IMG/VR virus record: IMGVR_UViG_3300017991_000120
Coordinates: 1 to 59,822 of that record
Source: a virus
DNA length: 59,822 bases
Direction: 5' to 3' (one strand)
The notes beneath the pieces are model-generated. The model ran no database searches, was not told the DNA's origin, and was given only the letters and a program-made list of their open reading frames with translations. Below, piece after piece: positions 1-8,311 of the stretch. The position numbers were made by a program, and so were the translations under genes. Each line of letters opens with the position of its first letter. Position 1 is the first letter of the stretch.

Positions 1-448
1 ACCTAAACCAATACTCGTAGAAAAACCGATATCCTTAAATGTTACGCACGACGACCATGACAATGTTGAGGTTTCTACAGAATGGCGTTTTTCAAAAAAT
101 ATACCCAAGAAGATTTTGTCTATGGAGATGAGTTTCTTAAAAACAACATCTACAAAATGGGGCTATACTTTGCCGGCGAAGTTTGACTTTATTCCTCATT
201 TTGCGAGTATAATAGATAACGTTGGGATAGACGTAAGGGAAATCTATTTAAAAAGGCAAGCTCCTGATTTTTTTGAGGGTTTAATCAACGGGAATATTGT
301 TATCAAGGGAGATCGAAAGGGGAATGGTTTCAAAATTAATGGCAATACGATTTACTGGGAATTTGACCTGTTAGATCGACAAATTAAAAAAGGTGGTATG
401 CGATGGGAAACAATGAAAAAAATAAACAATCTAATTTGCCAGTCCTAA
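1..448 (+). CDS. Gfo/Idh/MocA-like oxidoreductase, C-terminal part (gene crosses the window ends)
   Basis: The frame is open from base 2 and continues the gene starting at 59536: the last two bases of the window plus base 1 make a Lys codon, giving 244 residues in total. The first residues here contain ILVEKPIS, the EKP motif that follows the Rossmann half of Gfo/Idh/MocA oxidoreductases. The remaining ~130 residues match the position of the family's substrate-binding domain but are short for it (full members are usually 330-390 residues). The 3' end overlaps the next gene by 46 bases. Setting in the modification cluster suggests action on a sugar or modified-base precursor; the substrate is unknown. 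Confidence 0.75.
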   Translation, partial: PKPILVEKPISLNVTHDDHDNVEVSTEWRFSKNIPKKILSMEMSFLKTTSTKWGYTLPAKFDFIPHFASIIDNVGIDVREIYLKRQAPDFFEGLINGNIVIKGDRKGNGFKINGNTIYWEFDLLDRQIKKGGMRWETMKKINNLICQS

Positions 449-1395
449 TAATAGGGAGCCTGGGGTATCATACTGACAACATTATTAATCCGATTGTCAA
501 TGCGATTGTGCGCAGGAATGTTCCTGTCGTTAGGACGTCAGGATTAATGGATTTTTTTATACCTAAAAACAAAGACGAGGTTTTGGATGCCGTGAGAGAA
601 GGGGTCGTGTCGTCGTTGCATAATTTTAGATCCCTTTTTTTTGTAGATTTTTTTAATTTTCTGGTGCCCGTTTATAATTATATAAAGAGCATTGAGCAAC
701 AGGAGATAAAAACATTTGCCTTATGGCATGGTTCGACTGCCTTGCCAAACGACGTTGCCAACATGATAAATCATGCGGCATTATATGAAAATTTTTTATA
801 TGATTTTTACGATGGCGTGATTTTACCAAATAAATCATTGAAGCCTTATATTCCCGCAAAGGCACAGACTTTATATATTCCGTTTCCCACTGATTTACAA
901 TTTTCTCGTCCTACGCCGGATTACAAGTATAAGGACAGAGTTGTTTTTGGACATCGTTTCAATGAGGATAAAGGCAAAACAAAGTTCCTCGAATTTGTAC
1001 GATTTTTGAGGGACAAAGGACATGCAGACACGGAAGTTATCGTTTTTGATGCACCTCAGGACGTTGATGAGAGCCTAAATATTCATTTTAAAGGACGTGT
1101 GAGTCAACTTGAAATGGCGCGACATTGTACGGGTGGTGGTTACGCATGGTCGTCGGTAAAAAGTGAAACCTTTTCTTATACAATGTTGGACCTTTTGAGT
1201 TTTGGTTTGACACCGCTTGCCAATGAGCATCCCGCCTACAATTATTTGCCAAAAAGATTTATTTACGGCAACGACATAAAGGCTGCATATGATTTGTTTT
1301 TGGCAAAAAAGACAATGACGCTAAACGAGTGGGACATCATAAAAAGTAAAATCGGACGTGGAGCCAATAAAATAGCGGAGGTGCTTTTGAGATGA
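403..1395 (+). CDS. GT-B glycosyltransferase (GT4-like)
   Basis: 330 residues. The C-terminal half looks like a nucleotide-sugar-binding GT-B domain: VVFGHRFNEDKGK resembles the start of GT4 C-terminal domains, and SETFSYTMLDLLSFG matches the SE-x-F-x-x-x-x-LE-A-x-x-x-G donor-site signature. The N-terminal half (LIIGSLGYHTDN) fits an acceptor domain. The start has AGGTGGT a few bases upstream. The stop overlaps the ATG of the DpdA gene (ATGA), so the two are translationally coupled, which suggests that the sugar acceptor may be the modified DNA base or its precursor (inference). A role in glycosylating a virion protein or host glycan is possible. Confidence 0.7.
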   Translation: MGNNEKNKQSNLPVLIIGSLGYHTDNIINPIVNAIVRRNVPVVRTSGLMDFFIPKNKDEVLDAVREGVVSSLHNFRSLFFVDFFNFLVPVYNYIKSIEQQEIKTFALWHGSTALPNDVANMINHAALYENFLYDFYDGVILPNKSLKPYIPAKAQTLYIPFPTDLQFSRPTPDYKYKDRVVFGHRFNEDKGKTKFLEFVRFLRDKGHADTEVIVFDAPQDVDESLNIHFKGRVSQLEMARHCTGGGYAWSSVKSETFSYTMLDLLSFGLTPLANEHPAYNYLPKRFIYGNDIKAAYDLFLAKKTMTLNEWDIIKSKIGRGANKIAEVLLR

Positions 1396-2201
1396 AAACT
1401 TATTTCGCTATCGTTGCCGCGCAGGGCAGGTATTTCCCCTACCTTAACAAGGAAATGCCTGACATAAGATATTTATTGTCTTACTATTTTTGGAGGGATG
1501 GTGAGAAATTCAAAGGCGCCTATCCTCAGCCGATCTTTGCTGATAGCGGTGGGTATAGCGCAAGAACGCAAGGTGTCTCTTTAAGGGTCGAAGAATATGC
1601 AGATTGGCTGGAAACCATTGATTACGAAGTTGCCGCGAGCCTTGATACCAGCGATTTTGATGAATCACAGCGCAATTATTTGTACCTAAGAAAACGCGGC
1701 ATTAAGGTTCTTCCTGTAATACACTTGGAAGAATATGTTGATAAAAGCAAACATAAATGGATCGATCAAATGATTGAAGAGAATGACTATATTGCTATTG
1801 GCGGTATCGCCGGCAAGGGCGTCAAACAAAGATTTTTTGAGGGCTTCTTTTCAATGATTTTTAACAAAACAAGGGATAAGGTTAAGGTGCATGGATTTGG
1901 CGCAACAAAGACAACCATCTTAAAAAAATATCCCTTCTATTCTGTTGATTCTAATAGTTGGAATTCTTGCGAAAGATACGGATACATCTTTCAGTATAAC
2001 AATAGGAAGATGTCTCTCGATAGAGAGCGGCTGTCTTCGGGAGCGCAAGGGTCTGTGATAGGTGGAAAGTTAATGTGGGGGCACCTTAGCGCAAACCAAG
2101 AAACTCGAATGAAAAGGATCGCTCATAATATTAAACAATTTAAGCTTCTCGAGGAAGACATAACCAAAATGTGGAAAGCCCGAGGCGTGGAGTGGAAATG
2201 A
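1392..2201 (+). CDS. dpdA: DpdA-type DNA guanine transglycosylase
   Basis: 269 residues of the tRNA-guanine transglycosylase superfamily, phage DpdA branch, which exchanges guanine in DNA for a 7-deazaguanine. Seen in sequence: FADSGGYSARTQG near residue 50 (TGT DSGGFQ motif), an AIGGIAG loop near residue 137 (TGT GGL/GG loop), VHGFGAT, and SVDSNSW, where TGT has its second catalytic Asp. The Cys3-His zinc site of tRNA enzymes is not visible, and the protein is much shorter than tRNA TGT (~370 residues). It overlaps the genes on both sides by ATGA and sits downstream of the preQ0-type synthesis genes across the junction, so its substrate is probably supplied by that pathway. Confidence 0.85.
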   Translation: MKTYFAIVAAQGRYFPYLNKEMPDIRYLLSYYFWRDGEKFKGAYPQPIFADSGGYSARTQGVSLRVEEYADWLETIDYEVAASLDTSDFDESQRNYLYLRKRGIKVLPVIHLEEYVDKSKHKWIDQMIEENDYIAIGGIAGKGVKQRFFEGFFSMIFNKTRDKVKVHGFGATKTTILKKYPFYSVDSNSWNSCERYGYIFQYNNRKMSLDRERLSSGAQGSVIGGKLMWGHLSANQETRMKRIAHNIKQFKLLEEDITKMWKARGVEWK

Positions 2202-2860
2202 AAACATCTGGAACGAAAATTAAAAAACTTGACATCACGAAAATCATCCCCGCTGAATGGAATTACAAAAAACCCTTTGACGAGGAGGATTATAAAGAAC
2301 GATTCAAAGCGTCTATTCTAAGAGATAAAAGCGCAGGGGTCATCGCTGTTCGACAGGTAGAAGAGGGCATTTGGGAGGCCATTGACGGCAATCACAGATT
2401 GAAAGCCGTAGAAGAGCTCGGTTGGACCCATGTGGACGTCGAAGATTTTGGCAAGATTTCAAAATATGAGGCGATCCTTATTGCTCGTCGTAGGAACTAT
2501 AATTGGTTTCCCGATGACAATATCCAATTGGCGGCTCTTATGAAAGAGGTTGCTCCCAACATTTCTATCGAAGAAATGGCAGGGTTTATGCCCGACACAC
2601 CAGATGATTTGGAGAACATGGTAAAACTTGCTGATTTTGATTGGGAGCAATATGGCGCATCTGCAGGAGACGGTTCCGAGGGACATGACGAAGAGGAATT
2701 GAGAACCCTGCGTGTCGTGTTGCCGCATAACGTCTACAAGATGTGGCTCGAATGGAAGGAAAAATTGTCTTTACATTATGATGAAGAAATTTCTGACGCA
2801 AGGGCCGTTGAAATCGCTGTCGTCGAGGCAAACAATTTACCTATTGAAAGTATAATGTAA
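2198..2860 (+). CDS. ParB-like nuclease/ATPase-fold protein
   Basis: 220 residues from the ATG that overlaps the dpdA stop. The N-terminal ~100 residues form a ParB/sulfiredoxin-like domain: KLDITKIIPAEWN, then DGNHRLKAVEELGW, the ParB box. The C-terminal ~90 residues are acidic and unassigned. Two readings are possible. One is a DpdB-like partner for DpdA: bacterial dpd systems pair DpdA with a ParB/DndB-related protein. The other is the ParB-like protein often found just upstream of phage terminase genes, which also fits because terminase follows directly. The ATGA coupling to dpdA favours the first, but not strongly. Confidence 0.65.
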   Translation: MKTSGTKIKKLDITKIIPAEWNYKKPFDEEDYKERFKASILRDKSAGVIAVRQVEEGIWEAIDGNHRLKAVEELGWTHVDVEDFGKISKYEAILIARRRNYNWFPDDNIQLAALMKEVAPNISIEEMAGFMPDTPDDLENMVKLADFDWEQYGASAGDGSEGHDEEELRTLRVVLPHNVYKMWLEWKEKLSLHYDEEISDARAVEIAVVEANNLPIESIM

Positions 2861-2875
2861 TTCCGAGGTTTCCGA

Positions 2876-3274
2876 ATGGGTGCACCTAAACAGTACAAGT
2901 CTGCCGAGGTAATGGAAGCAATTGATGGAAGTGGCGGTATCATGTCTACCGTTGCCAGTAGATTAAAGTGTGATTGGCATACGGCCAAGAAATACACTGA
3001 AAAATGGGAGATGACAAAAATCGCATTGGCAAATGAAAAGGAGTTGGTGTTAGACCTTTGTGAAGGTGTCCTTTTACGCTCTATTCGTGGTGGAGATACA
3101 TCAGATGCGAAATGGTACTTGTCAACGAAAGGCCGATCACGGGGATTTGGTGCCCGGACCACCCTTGACCTCGAGGTTGATGACGTCAAGATTACGGAGA
3201 TTGAAGTTGACGTTGATCCCAATGAGGAGGATCGACTTTCAAAAATAAGGGAAGAAAATCCCGGTTTGGAGTAA
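2876..3274 (+). CDS. terS: Terminase small subunit
   Basis: 132 residues. An N-terminal helix-turn-helix is visible (STVASRLKCDWHTAKKYTEKW), as in TerS proteins that recognise the packaging site. A charged C-terminal tail may contact the large subunit. The gene is immediately upstream of the large terminase, with the stop 3 bases before the next start. The assignment rests on the HTH, size and position; TerS sequences are poorly conserved. Confidence 0.7.
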   Translation: MGAPKQYKSAEVMEAIDGSGGIMSTVASRLKCDWHTAKKYTEKWEMTKIALANEKELVLDLCEGVLLRSIRGGDTSDAKWYLSTKGRSRGFGARTTLDLEVDDVKITEIEVDVDPNEEDRLSKIREENPGLE

Positions 3275-3277
3275 TAT

Positions 3278-4564
3278 GTGGCGAGTGGACTATACAGTAT
3301 CGTCAGGAAGAATGGTCGTGAAGGCAAGGCAAAAACTCATTTTCACAAAGGTCAACGCCGCGCCTATGCTTCAAAGGCTCGTTTTGTTTTTGCCTTAGCC
3401 GGAACGCAAGGAGGAAAAACAGAGTTCGCGCCGTGGTGGATGTGGCGTGAAATGAATAATCGGGGTGATGGTGAATATGCGGTTGTTTCACCCTCATTCC
3501 CTCTGCAAAATTTAAAGGTCGTTCCAGCCTATGAAGAAGTGTTTTCCCGTGTAATGAAGGTTGGGAAATACTATAAAAGTTCAAAGGTGATGCAAGTCAA
3601 GACTAATAAGCTGGATGCCAAAATCTATTTTGGTTCTGCTGATAAGCCGGAGTCTTTGGAATCTTTTACCGCAAAAGGCGCACACCTTGACGAGGTTGGA
3701 CAAAAGAGCTTTAAATTAGATTCGTGGGAGGCTATACTTCGCCGGTTATCGATCAATCAAGGGCGTGTGCTTGGCACCACTACCTTATACAATCTTGGTT
3801 GGTTAAAAAGCGAGGTTTATGATCGATGGCAGGAAGGAGACCCGGATTTTGATGTAATTCAGTTCCCATCCTACTACAATCCAGCCTTCCCAATAAAAGA
3901 ATATCTTCGGGCCGCACGTACACTTCCACGGTGGAAATTTGACATGTTCTATCGTGGCGTATTTTCACGACCTGCGGGAATGATCTATGATTGCTTTGAT
4001 ACACATCACCAAGTTGATCCGTTCCACATTCCGTCGGATTGGCCGCGTTATATTGGCGTGGACTTTGGAGGTGTTAATACCGCAATCGTTTGGATTGCCG
4101 AAGAAAAGATTCGGAATGAACCTTCAAATTTCTATATTTACCGAGAGTATTTGGAGGGCGGTACAACAGCAAAAGGTCACGCCGATAAGGTACGCGCCTT
4201 GTCTGTTGGCGAGAACTTGAAAAGATGCGTCGGTGGTGCTTGGTCTGAGGATCAGTGGCGTTCAGAATTCAGAGCGGGAAGTTTGCCGGTTTCGCGTCCA
4301 CCAATTAATGATGTGGAAGTCGGAATTGATCGTGTTTACGGGCTTCTCAACGAAGATAGGCTGTTTGTTTTTAAGGATGCGTGCAAGTATACGATAAGCC
4401 AATTCAACAGTTATGCACGAGAGTTGAACGCCTTAAACGAGCCAACAGAAAAAATCGAGGACAAAAACACATATCACTATCTTGACGCCGTCCGCTATAT
4501 TTGCTCATGGCTGAACAGACCAATAAAAGCAAGAACCGGAGGAAGTACGGTGGCGCGAAAGTAA
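3278..4564 (+). CDS. terL: Terminase large subunit
   Basis: 428 residues, GTG start with GGAG seven bases upstream. Packaging ATPase and nuclease. Walker A is ALAGTQGGKTEF (residues ~35-46) and Walker B/coupling Glu is AHLDEVGQ (~135). The C-terminal RNase H-like nuclease has DFGGVNTAI (first Asp, ~262), a middle acidic residue near WSEDQW, and YHYLDAVRYI close to the C terminus, matching the HxxDAxRY signature. Length is normal for the family. The packaging mode (cos or pac) cannot be read from these motifs; the circular map would fit headful packaging. Confidence 0.92.
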   Translation: MASGLYSIVRKNGREGKAKTHFHKGQRRAYASKARFVFALAGTQGGKTEFAPWWMWREMNNRGDGEYAVVSPSFPLQNLKVVPAYEEVFSRVMKVGKYYKSSKVMQVKTNKLDAKIYFGSADKPESLESFTAKGAHLDEVGQKSFKLDSWEAILRRLSINQGRVLGTTTLYNLGWLKSEVYDRWQEGDPDFDVIQFPSYYNPAFPIKEYLRAARTLPRWKFDMFYRGVFSRPAGMIYDCFDTHHQVDPFHIPSDWPRYIGVDFGGVNTAIVWIAEEKIRNEPSNFYIYREYLEGGTTAKGHADKVRALSVGENLKRCVGGAWSEDQWRSEFRAGSLPVSRPPINDVEVGIDRVYGLLNEDRLFVFKDACKYTISQFNSYARELNALNEPTEKIEDKNTYHYLDAVRYICSWLNRPIKARTGGSTVARK

Positions 4565-4580
4565 CCGAAAGGCAAGGACT

Positions 4581-6041
4581 ATGAAAATTTTAAATTATGA
4601 GATCACAAAGGCCGGTACTATCAAGGGTCTTCAATCCGATAGCGATAAATTAAAAAGGATTGAAAGCCAATTGGTACGCAAAATGATTGGGCGCAAGATG
4701 GGGCAGGTTTCCTATCATAACACCCAAGCGGCAACACCTTTTTTGGGTCAATACTATCCCGGGACGACCAATTTATCACTTTATCGGATTATCCGTGAAA
4801 TTGTCAGCTTCTTGGATGTGGCGGTTTTAAAGCTCGGATTATATGTTGGCGATTTTGAGGTTTACTCTGATAACGAACGAAGCCAAGATGCGCTGAGGGA
4901 TTTTAAAGACAATGTCAAAGTCAATTATTTTAGCAGAGGGTTAAAGGAATTCCTTAAACAAATGATTGAGTCAACACTTGCACTTGGAATGGGTATTGGC
5001 GAACGTGTGGACAACGGTAGTCTATTTGGGGAAACGCGCCTGTTCAATGGCAATGCGGAATTTCTTCGGTTTATTCCTGACAAGCAAGAAGGTATCGTTC
5101 TTGGGTATCAGCCCACAGGCGTATTCCAACCAAAGCCGTTTGAAAACCCTGACAATGTCTATTTTTTGGCATTTGACCAGCGAGACGGAAATCCGTGGGG
5201 ATATTCCATTTTTAATTCGCTGAACTTTGTTGCCCGAATTTACACACGTTTAAATGAAGCCCTTCATAATCAGGCGTGGAGGATTGGGGATCCAATATAT
5301 TTTACAATGGTAATGGGTGATAGCGATGACGCGGAACAGGAATTGGCTGAGGATATTAGTAATAATATCAAAGATCAATTTGAAAGCGTAAGTGCCCTGA
5401 AAGCGCAAGGCGAAGTTGGCGATATGCATATCTGGGGGCCGTCCGGTTTTGACATTAAGATTAAGATGTTGGGTGCCGATGGTGAGACGCAATTGATGGA
5501 TTTTGAATTTCCCTCGCGTATGGTTATTGAACAAATGACTGCCAAATTACTTTTGCCGCCGTGGGACTATGGCCTTTATAACTGGAATTCAAACTACAAA
5601 ATGTCTGACGCCCAACAGGACGCCTTAAAAAGTGTTCTTTGGGGCTATCGTGAGAAAATCAATCCTCACATTGAGGACATAATTAATAAGGAGTCTGTCA
5701 AAGCTGGTTTTGTTGGAACGCCTTGGCGTCACGTGTGGAATGATATTGACTTTACGGATCGCGCGGATCGCGCAAAAGCTGCCCACTTGGAAGCGTCAAC
5801 ACAAGAAAAGTTGGTTGGCAATCAACTAACCATTTGGGGGATGGGTATAATTGATGATGAACAATTATATGACAATCTTACTAATATTGGAGTGGTGGAT
5901 ATTGAGGCCAGCAATAAACAAAAAGCCATTGAAAACCTACATATTTACCGTAAATTGCTCCTCTTGCAACCTGCCGGCGACGTCGCATTAGGCAAGACGA
6001 GGTTTGAGCTTGTGCGGGCAATTATGAATGACGAGGAGTAG
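4581..6041 (+). CDS. Portal protein
   Basis: 486 residues between terminase and the Mu F-like head protein, the usual portal position. The central part (FAFDQRDGNPWGYSIF and later MVIEQMTAKLLLPPW) has the pattern of DUF935/Mu gp29-type portals, including the long C-terminal helical region (SDAQQDALKSVLWGYREKINPH). It forms the dodecameric vertex through which DNA enters. The start ATG follows AAGGACT weakly; no better start is near. Confidence 0.8.
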   Translation: MKILNYEITKAGTIKGLQSDSDKLKRIESQLVRKMIGRKMGQVSYHNTQAATPFLGQYYPGTTNLSLYRIIREIVSFLDVAVLKLGLYVGDFEVYSDNERSQDALRDFKDNVKVNYFSRGLKEFLKQMIESTLALGMGIGERVDNGSLFGETRLFNGNAEFLRFIPDKQEGIVLGYQPTGVFQPKPFENPDNVYFLAFDQRDGNPWGYSIFNSLNFVARIYTRLNEALHNQAWRIGDPIYFTMVMGDSDDAEQELAEDISNNIKDQFESVSALKAQGEVGDMHIWGPSGFDIKIKMLGADGETQLMDFEFPSRMVIEQMTAKLLLPPWDYGLYNWNSNYKMSDAQQDALKSVLWGYREKINPHIEDIINKESVKAGFVGTPWRHVWNDIDFTDRADRAKAAHLEASTQEKLVGNQLTIWGMGIIDDEQLYDNLTNIGVVDIEASNKQKAIENLHIYRKLLLLQPAGDVALGKTRFELVRAIMNDEE

Positions 6042-6044
6042 GCC

Positions 6045-7172
6045 ATGAGTTTAAGAGAAGCGAGCATTCGGTACGGTTTGATTCCACCGCCCGACGCGGA
6101 ACTGGCTTGTGGGTGTGGACAGGATCATTCAAAATTAGGTCATTCCCATTGGGACGAAATGAGCATTGGTCCTTTGATTGGGAAAGTGGATGCTCCAAGT
6201 ATTACGGAATTAGAATTATCGGCCCGCCCTCACCGGTGGGCTTCTATGCGTAAACTGCAAAGTGACTTCTTTAAAAATAGCATCCAATTGGTCACTGATG
6301 CAGAGGAAAACATTTTGGAGGTTCTGGACTTGCCCGATATTGATCGGATAAGACGTGCGGAACTTTTAAATGATACAACAGAGGAAGGGAAAAATTGGGA
6401 TTATACTTATGATATGAAAGTCAAATATCGTAAGGCTATTGAGGAATGGCAATTCCGTTTTCTCGGTGATCCTGTTTTGCAGAAACAGCCGGATGTTGAT
6501 TATGAGGACAGTCAAAAACAAGCTGTCTATACCTTCCACATGCTTTCGGCCGTTGGGGTTGGTGCTAAGAATTATAGCCGGATATTCAAAAAGAACCTGC
6601 CGAGCGGAATTGATCCCGCCTTAATTGACAACATTCAAATCCTTCCCACATTAGACAATCCATATTTACAAGCCCTCCATCGCAATGGACTTCTTCGCGT
6701 CAAAAGAAAATATGCGACAAAGTATTATGATTGGGCGCACCTACAATTGGAGCGCATGGCCTACACTGGAACCAATCCCGTACAAGTTGGTCGATGGATT
6801 CATAAAAATGTAGGCGAAGGGCAGGGCTGGTACTGGAACCGCATTACCCGCAGTGAATCAGCTTTGGCAATAAATGTGGTTTATGATCAAATGGCTCGAC
6901 AGGCGAACGTCCTATATGACATGTGGTCAGCAAGTCCTAATGCCTGCCCTATTTGCGGAATGTTTGATGGAAACATGTGGAAGCAAAGCGAGGCTCCTCA
7001 ACCTGTTTCGGATAGTCACCCGCATTGCCTTTGCGTTTTGATACCACAGTGGGTAGATAATGGACGAGAAATCCGGCCTCGTTGGGACAGGGAATCACCA
7101 TACGACCGCCCCTATTCCGGCGAATCAGGGCGCGAGGAACTTCGTAGATTACAAGAATATTTTAATAATTAA
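6045..7172 (+). CDS. Mu F-like minor head / head morphogenesis protein
   Basis: 375 residues with the SPP1 gp7/Mu gpF signature near the C terminus: RITRSESALAINVVYDQ, then an ACPICG cysteine pair and SHPHCLC, a metal-binding arrangement typical of this family. Two His/Cys-rich stretches near the N terminus (CGCGQDHSKLGHSHW) add another probable metal site. It lies 3 bases after the portal gene. Family members are minor capsid proteins needed early in head assembly. Confidence 0.82.
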   Translation: MSLREASIRYGLIPPPDAELACGCGQDHSKLGHSHWDEMSIGPLIGKVDAPSITELELSARPHRWASMRKLQSDFFKNSIQLVTDAEENILEVLDLPDIDRIRRAELLNDTTEEGKNWDYTYDMKVKYRKAIEEWQFRFLGDPVLQKQPDVDYEDSQKQAVYTFHMLSAVGVGAKNYSRIFKKNLPSGIDPALIDNIQILPTLDNPYLQALHRNGLLRVKRKYATKYYDWAHLQLERMAYTGTNPVQVGRWIHKNVGEGQGWYWNRITRSESALAINVVYDQMARQANVLYDMWSASPNACPICGMFDGNMWKQSEAPQPVSDSHPHCLCVLIPQWVDNGREIRPRWDRESPYDRPYSGESGREELRRLQEYFNN

Positions 7173-7182
7173 GGAGGAAACC

Positions 7183-7407
7183 GTGAAAGCTGTTGTTGAG
7201 CAACAAAGTAAAGAATTCACAATCCAGTGGTTAAAAACCCAAAGACAAAATGCGGAAAGCAAGATAAAGGAACTGGACAATCAAATCGTAGATCAAACGG
7301 AGCCGCTTTTTCACTTAAATATCCGAAAACAGTATTTCCAAGAACAGGCCAAAACAGCCCAAAAACTGTTGGCAAGATATGGTTCAGTGGCAGAGGTGCC
7401 AAAATGA
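7183..7407 (+). CDS. Small coiled-coil protein
   Basis: 74 residues from a GTG preceded by AAGGAGGAAACC. The frame stays open further upstream, but only the GTG has a strong ribosome binding site. The protein is one long charged helix (QWLKTQRQNAESKIKELDNQ) likely to form a coiled coil. The stop overlaps the next ATG. No family is recognised; position after the head protein suggests a minor structural or assembly role. Confidence 0.6.
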   Translation: MKAVVEQQSKEFTIQWLKTQRQNAESKIKELDNQIVDQTEPLFHLNIRKQYFQEQAKTAQKLLARYGSVAEVPK

Positions 7408-7697
7408 ATAGGCGCGGTTTTTTAGGAATGATTGCCGCTTGTGCAGTCCCTATCTCAAAAAAAGAGCCTACAATGCCAAGTCCCGAAGGCTTTAATATTC
7501 CTCCAAATGCCAATCGATTGTGGTATATAACAAATTATGTCACCATACCTAAAACGAAAATTCCTACCTATGGTTTTTCGATTACGGAGGATCAATACTA
7601 TGCCAACGAACCGTGGTTTCAAGACTGGACAAATAAATGCGTGGACGCCATGCAAGGGAAAGGCACTAAGGCCATAATTGCTTTGACATTAGTTTAA
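7404..7697 (+). CDS. Small exported protein with Tat-like signal and lipobox-like Cys
   Basis: 97 residues from the ATG overlapping the previous stop. The N terminus reads MNRRGFLGMIAACAVP: twin Arg, Phe-Leu in the Tat consensus positions, and AAC as a possible lipobox. The mature part (~75 residues, aromatic-rich) is not recognised. Tat-type signals are rare in phages. Possible roles are superinfection exclusion or envelope modification. The hydrophobic region is short, so the signal call is tentative. Confidence 0.55.
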   Translation: MNRRGFLGMIAACAVPISKKEPTMPSPEGFNIPPNANRLWYITNYVTIPKTKIPTYGFSITEDQYYANEPWFQDWTNKCVDAMQGKGTKAIIALTLV

Positions 7698-7705
7698 AAA
7701 AGTTC

Positions 7706-7734
7706 TTGCAATTACAAGATTTTATTTGTAAAAT
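7706..7734 (+). promoter_or_regulatory. Sigma70-like promoter of the RNA island
   Basis: TTGCAA, 17-base spacer, TAAAAT, preceded by AAAAAAGTTC. It matches the A-tract/(G)TTCTTG promoters at 39294 and 45106, and those with operators. Predicted start is about 7741, exactly at the first base of a 14-bp hairpin. Confidence 0.7.
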
Positions 7735-7740
7735 CCAAAC

Positions 7741-7893
7741 GTAGGTTAGAGAGGAAAATCCTTCCAACTGCCCCGTTGTTAGCTTCTCACCTTTCTGACC
7801 TACATTTTGCGGCCATTCAATTAATTCAATTTATTAATTGGGCGCTGAAAATTACACGAATTACGCAAAGGGCGTGGCCGCCGCCCTTTTTTT
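7741..7893 (+). ncRNA. Structured ncRNA, ~153 nt, promoter to intrinsic terminator
   Basis: Between the promoter at 7706 and a terminator there is no convincing gene. The arms 7741-7754 and 7790-7803 pair over 14 bp (two G-U). CAATTAAT/ATTAATTG forms a second hairpin within 7815-7838. AAAGGGCG (7867-7874) pairs with CGCCCTTT (7882-7889), followed by seven T. This could be a free small RNA or a leader with an attenuator for the gene at 7907, whose ribosome binding site lies directly after the T-run. No known RNA family was recognised. Confidence 0.6.
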
Positions 7894-7906
7894 AAAAGGA
7901 GGAACC

Positions 7907-8176
7907 GTGAAGGCTGTTTATTTGATTGTCCGAAAAGAGAAACACATCGACGATAAATATTGGCTTTGCAAAGTCAAAAAAGACGCTCTCACCATTGCCG
8001 AAGAGGTTGCCGACTTCTGGCTCTCACATTACACCGAAGAAAATAACGAAATCGTCACTGAACCAGTAAGTGATCAAATATTTTATAGAGGCACTGCCAA
8101 CGAGGGCTTTGAGGTTTTTGTTAAACCAATCAACCTACGTGAAAGTGGGCAGACGGACGAGAAGTATTCTAATTGA
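7907..8176 (+). CDS. Hypothetical protein
   Basis: 89 residues from a GTG with AAAAGGAGGAACC just upstream. It begins KAVYLIVRKEK and has a mixed alpha/beta composition (KVKKDALTIAEEVADFWLSHY). No motif or family is recognised. The ribosome binding site directly follows a terminator, so expression may depend on readthrough or antitermination. Confidence 0.55.
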   Translation: MKAVYLIVRKEKHIDDKYWLCKVKKDALTIAEEVADFWLSHYTEENNEIVTEPVSDQIFYRGTANEGFEVFVKPINLRESGQTDEKYSN

Positions 8177-8179
8177 TTT

Positions 8180-8243
8180 GGCGCGAGTTCCCGACCAACA
8201 GGTCTCCTCTCAAACCTAAATAAAGTTGGTTGGGGCCGCGTCC
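8180..8243 (+). ncRNA. Structured RNA with CU-rich (anti-Shine-Dalgarno) loop
   Basis: CCCGACCAAC (8190-8199) pairs with GTTGGTTGGG (8225-8234) with one mismatch, and GGCGCG/CGCGTCC extends the stem with a bulge. Inside, AGGT/ACCT closes a loop, CTCCTCTCAA, that is complementary to AGGAG-type ribosome binding sites used throughout this genome. A role in pairing with mRNAs is inference. Bases 8244-8311 hold only a small GGCC/GGCC hairpin. Confidence 0.4.
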
Positions 8244-8311
8244 TAAAATAACGAGGCCAAATATGGCCCTTTATCATATATTCTTTTCATGCTTCACTTC
8301 TCCTAACAGAT

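Noticed and set aside
2776-3327. Antisense frame of 183 codons over the small terminase gene
   Set aside because: A shadow of the terminase frame, Ser/Pro-rich with no ribosome binding site.
8180-8243. preQ1-I riboswitch upstream of the tRNA genes
   Set aside because: AGGT/ACCT with an A-rich tail looked suggestive, but the conserved loop and pseudoknot bases are absent.
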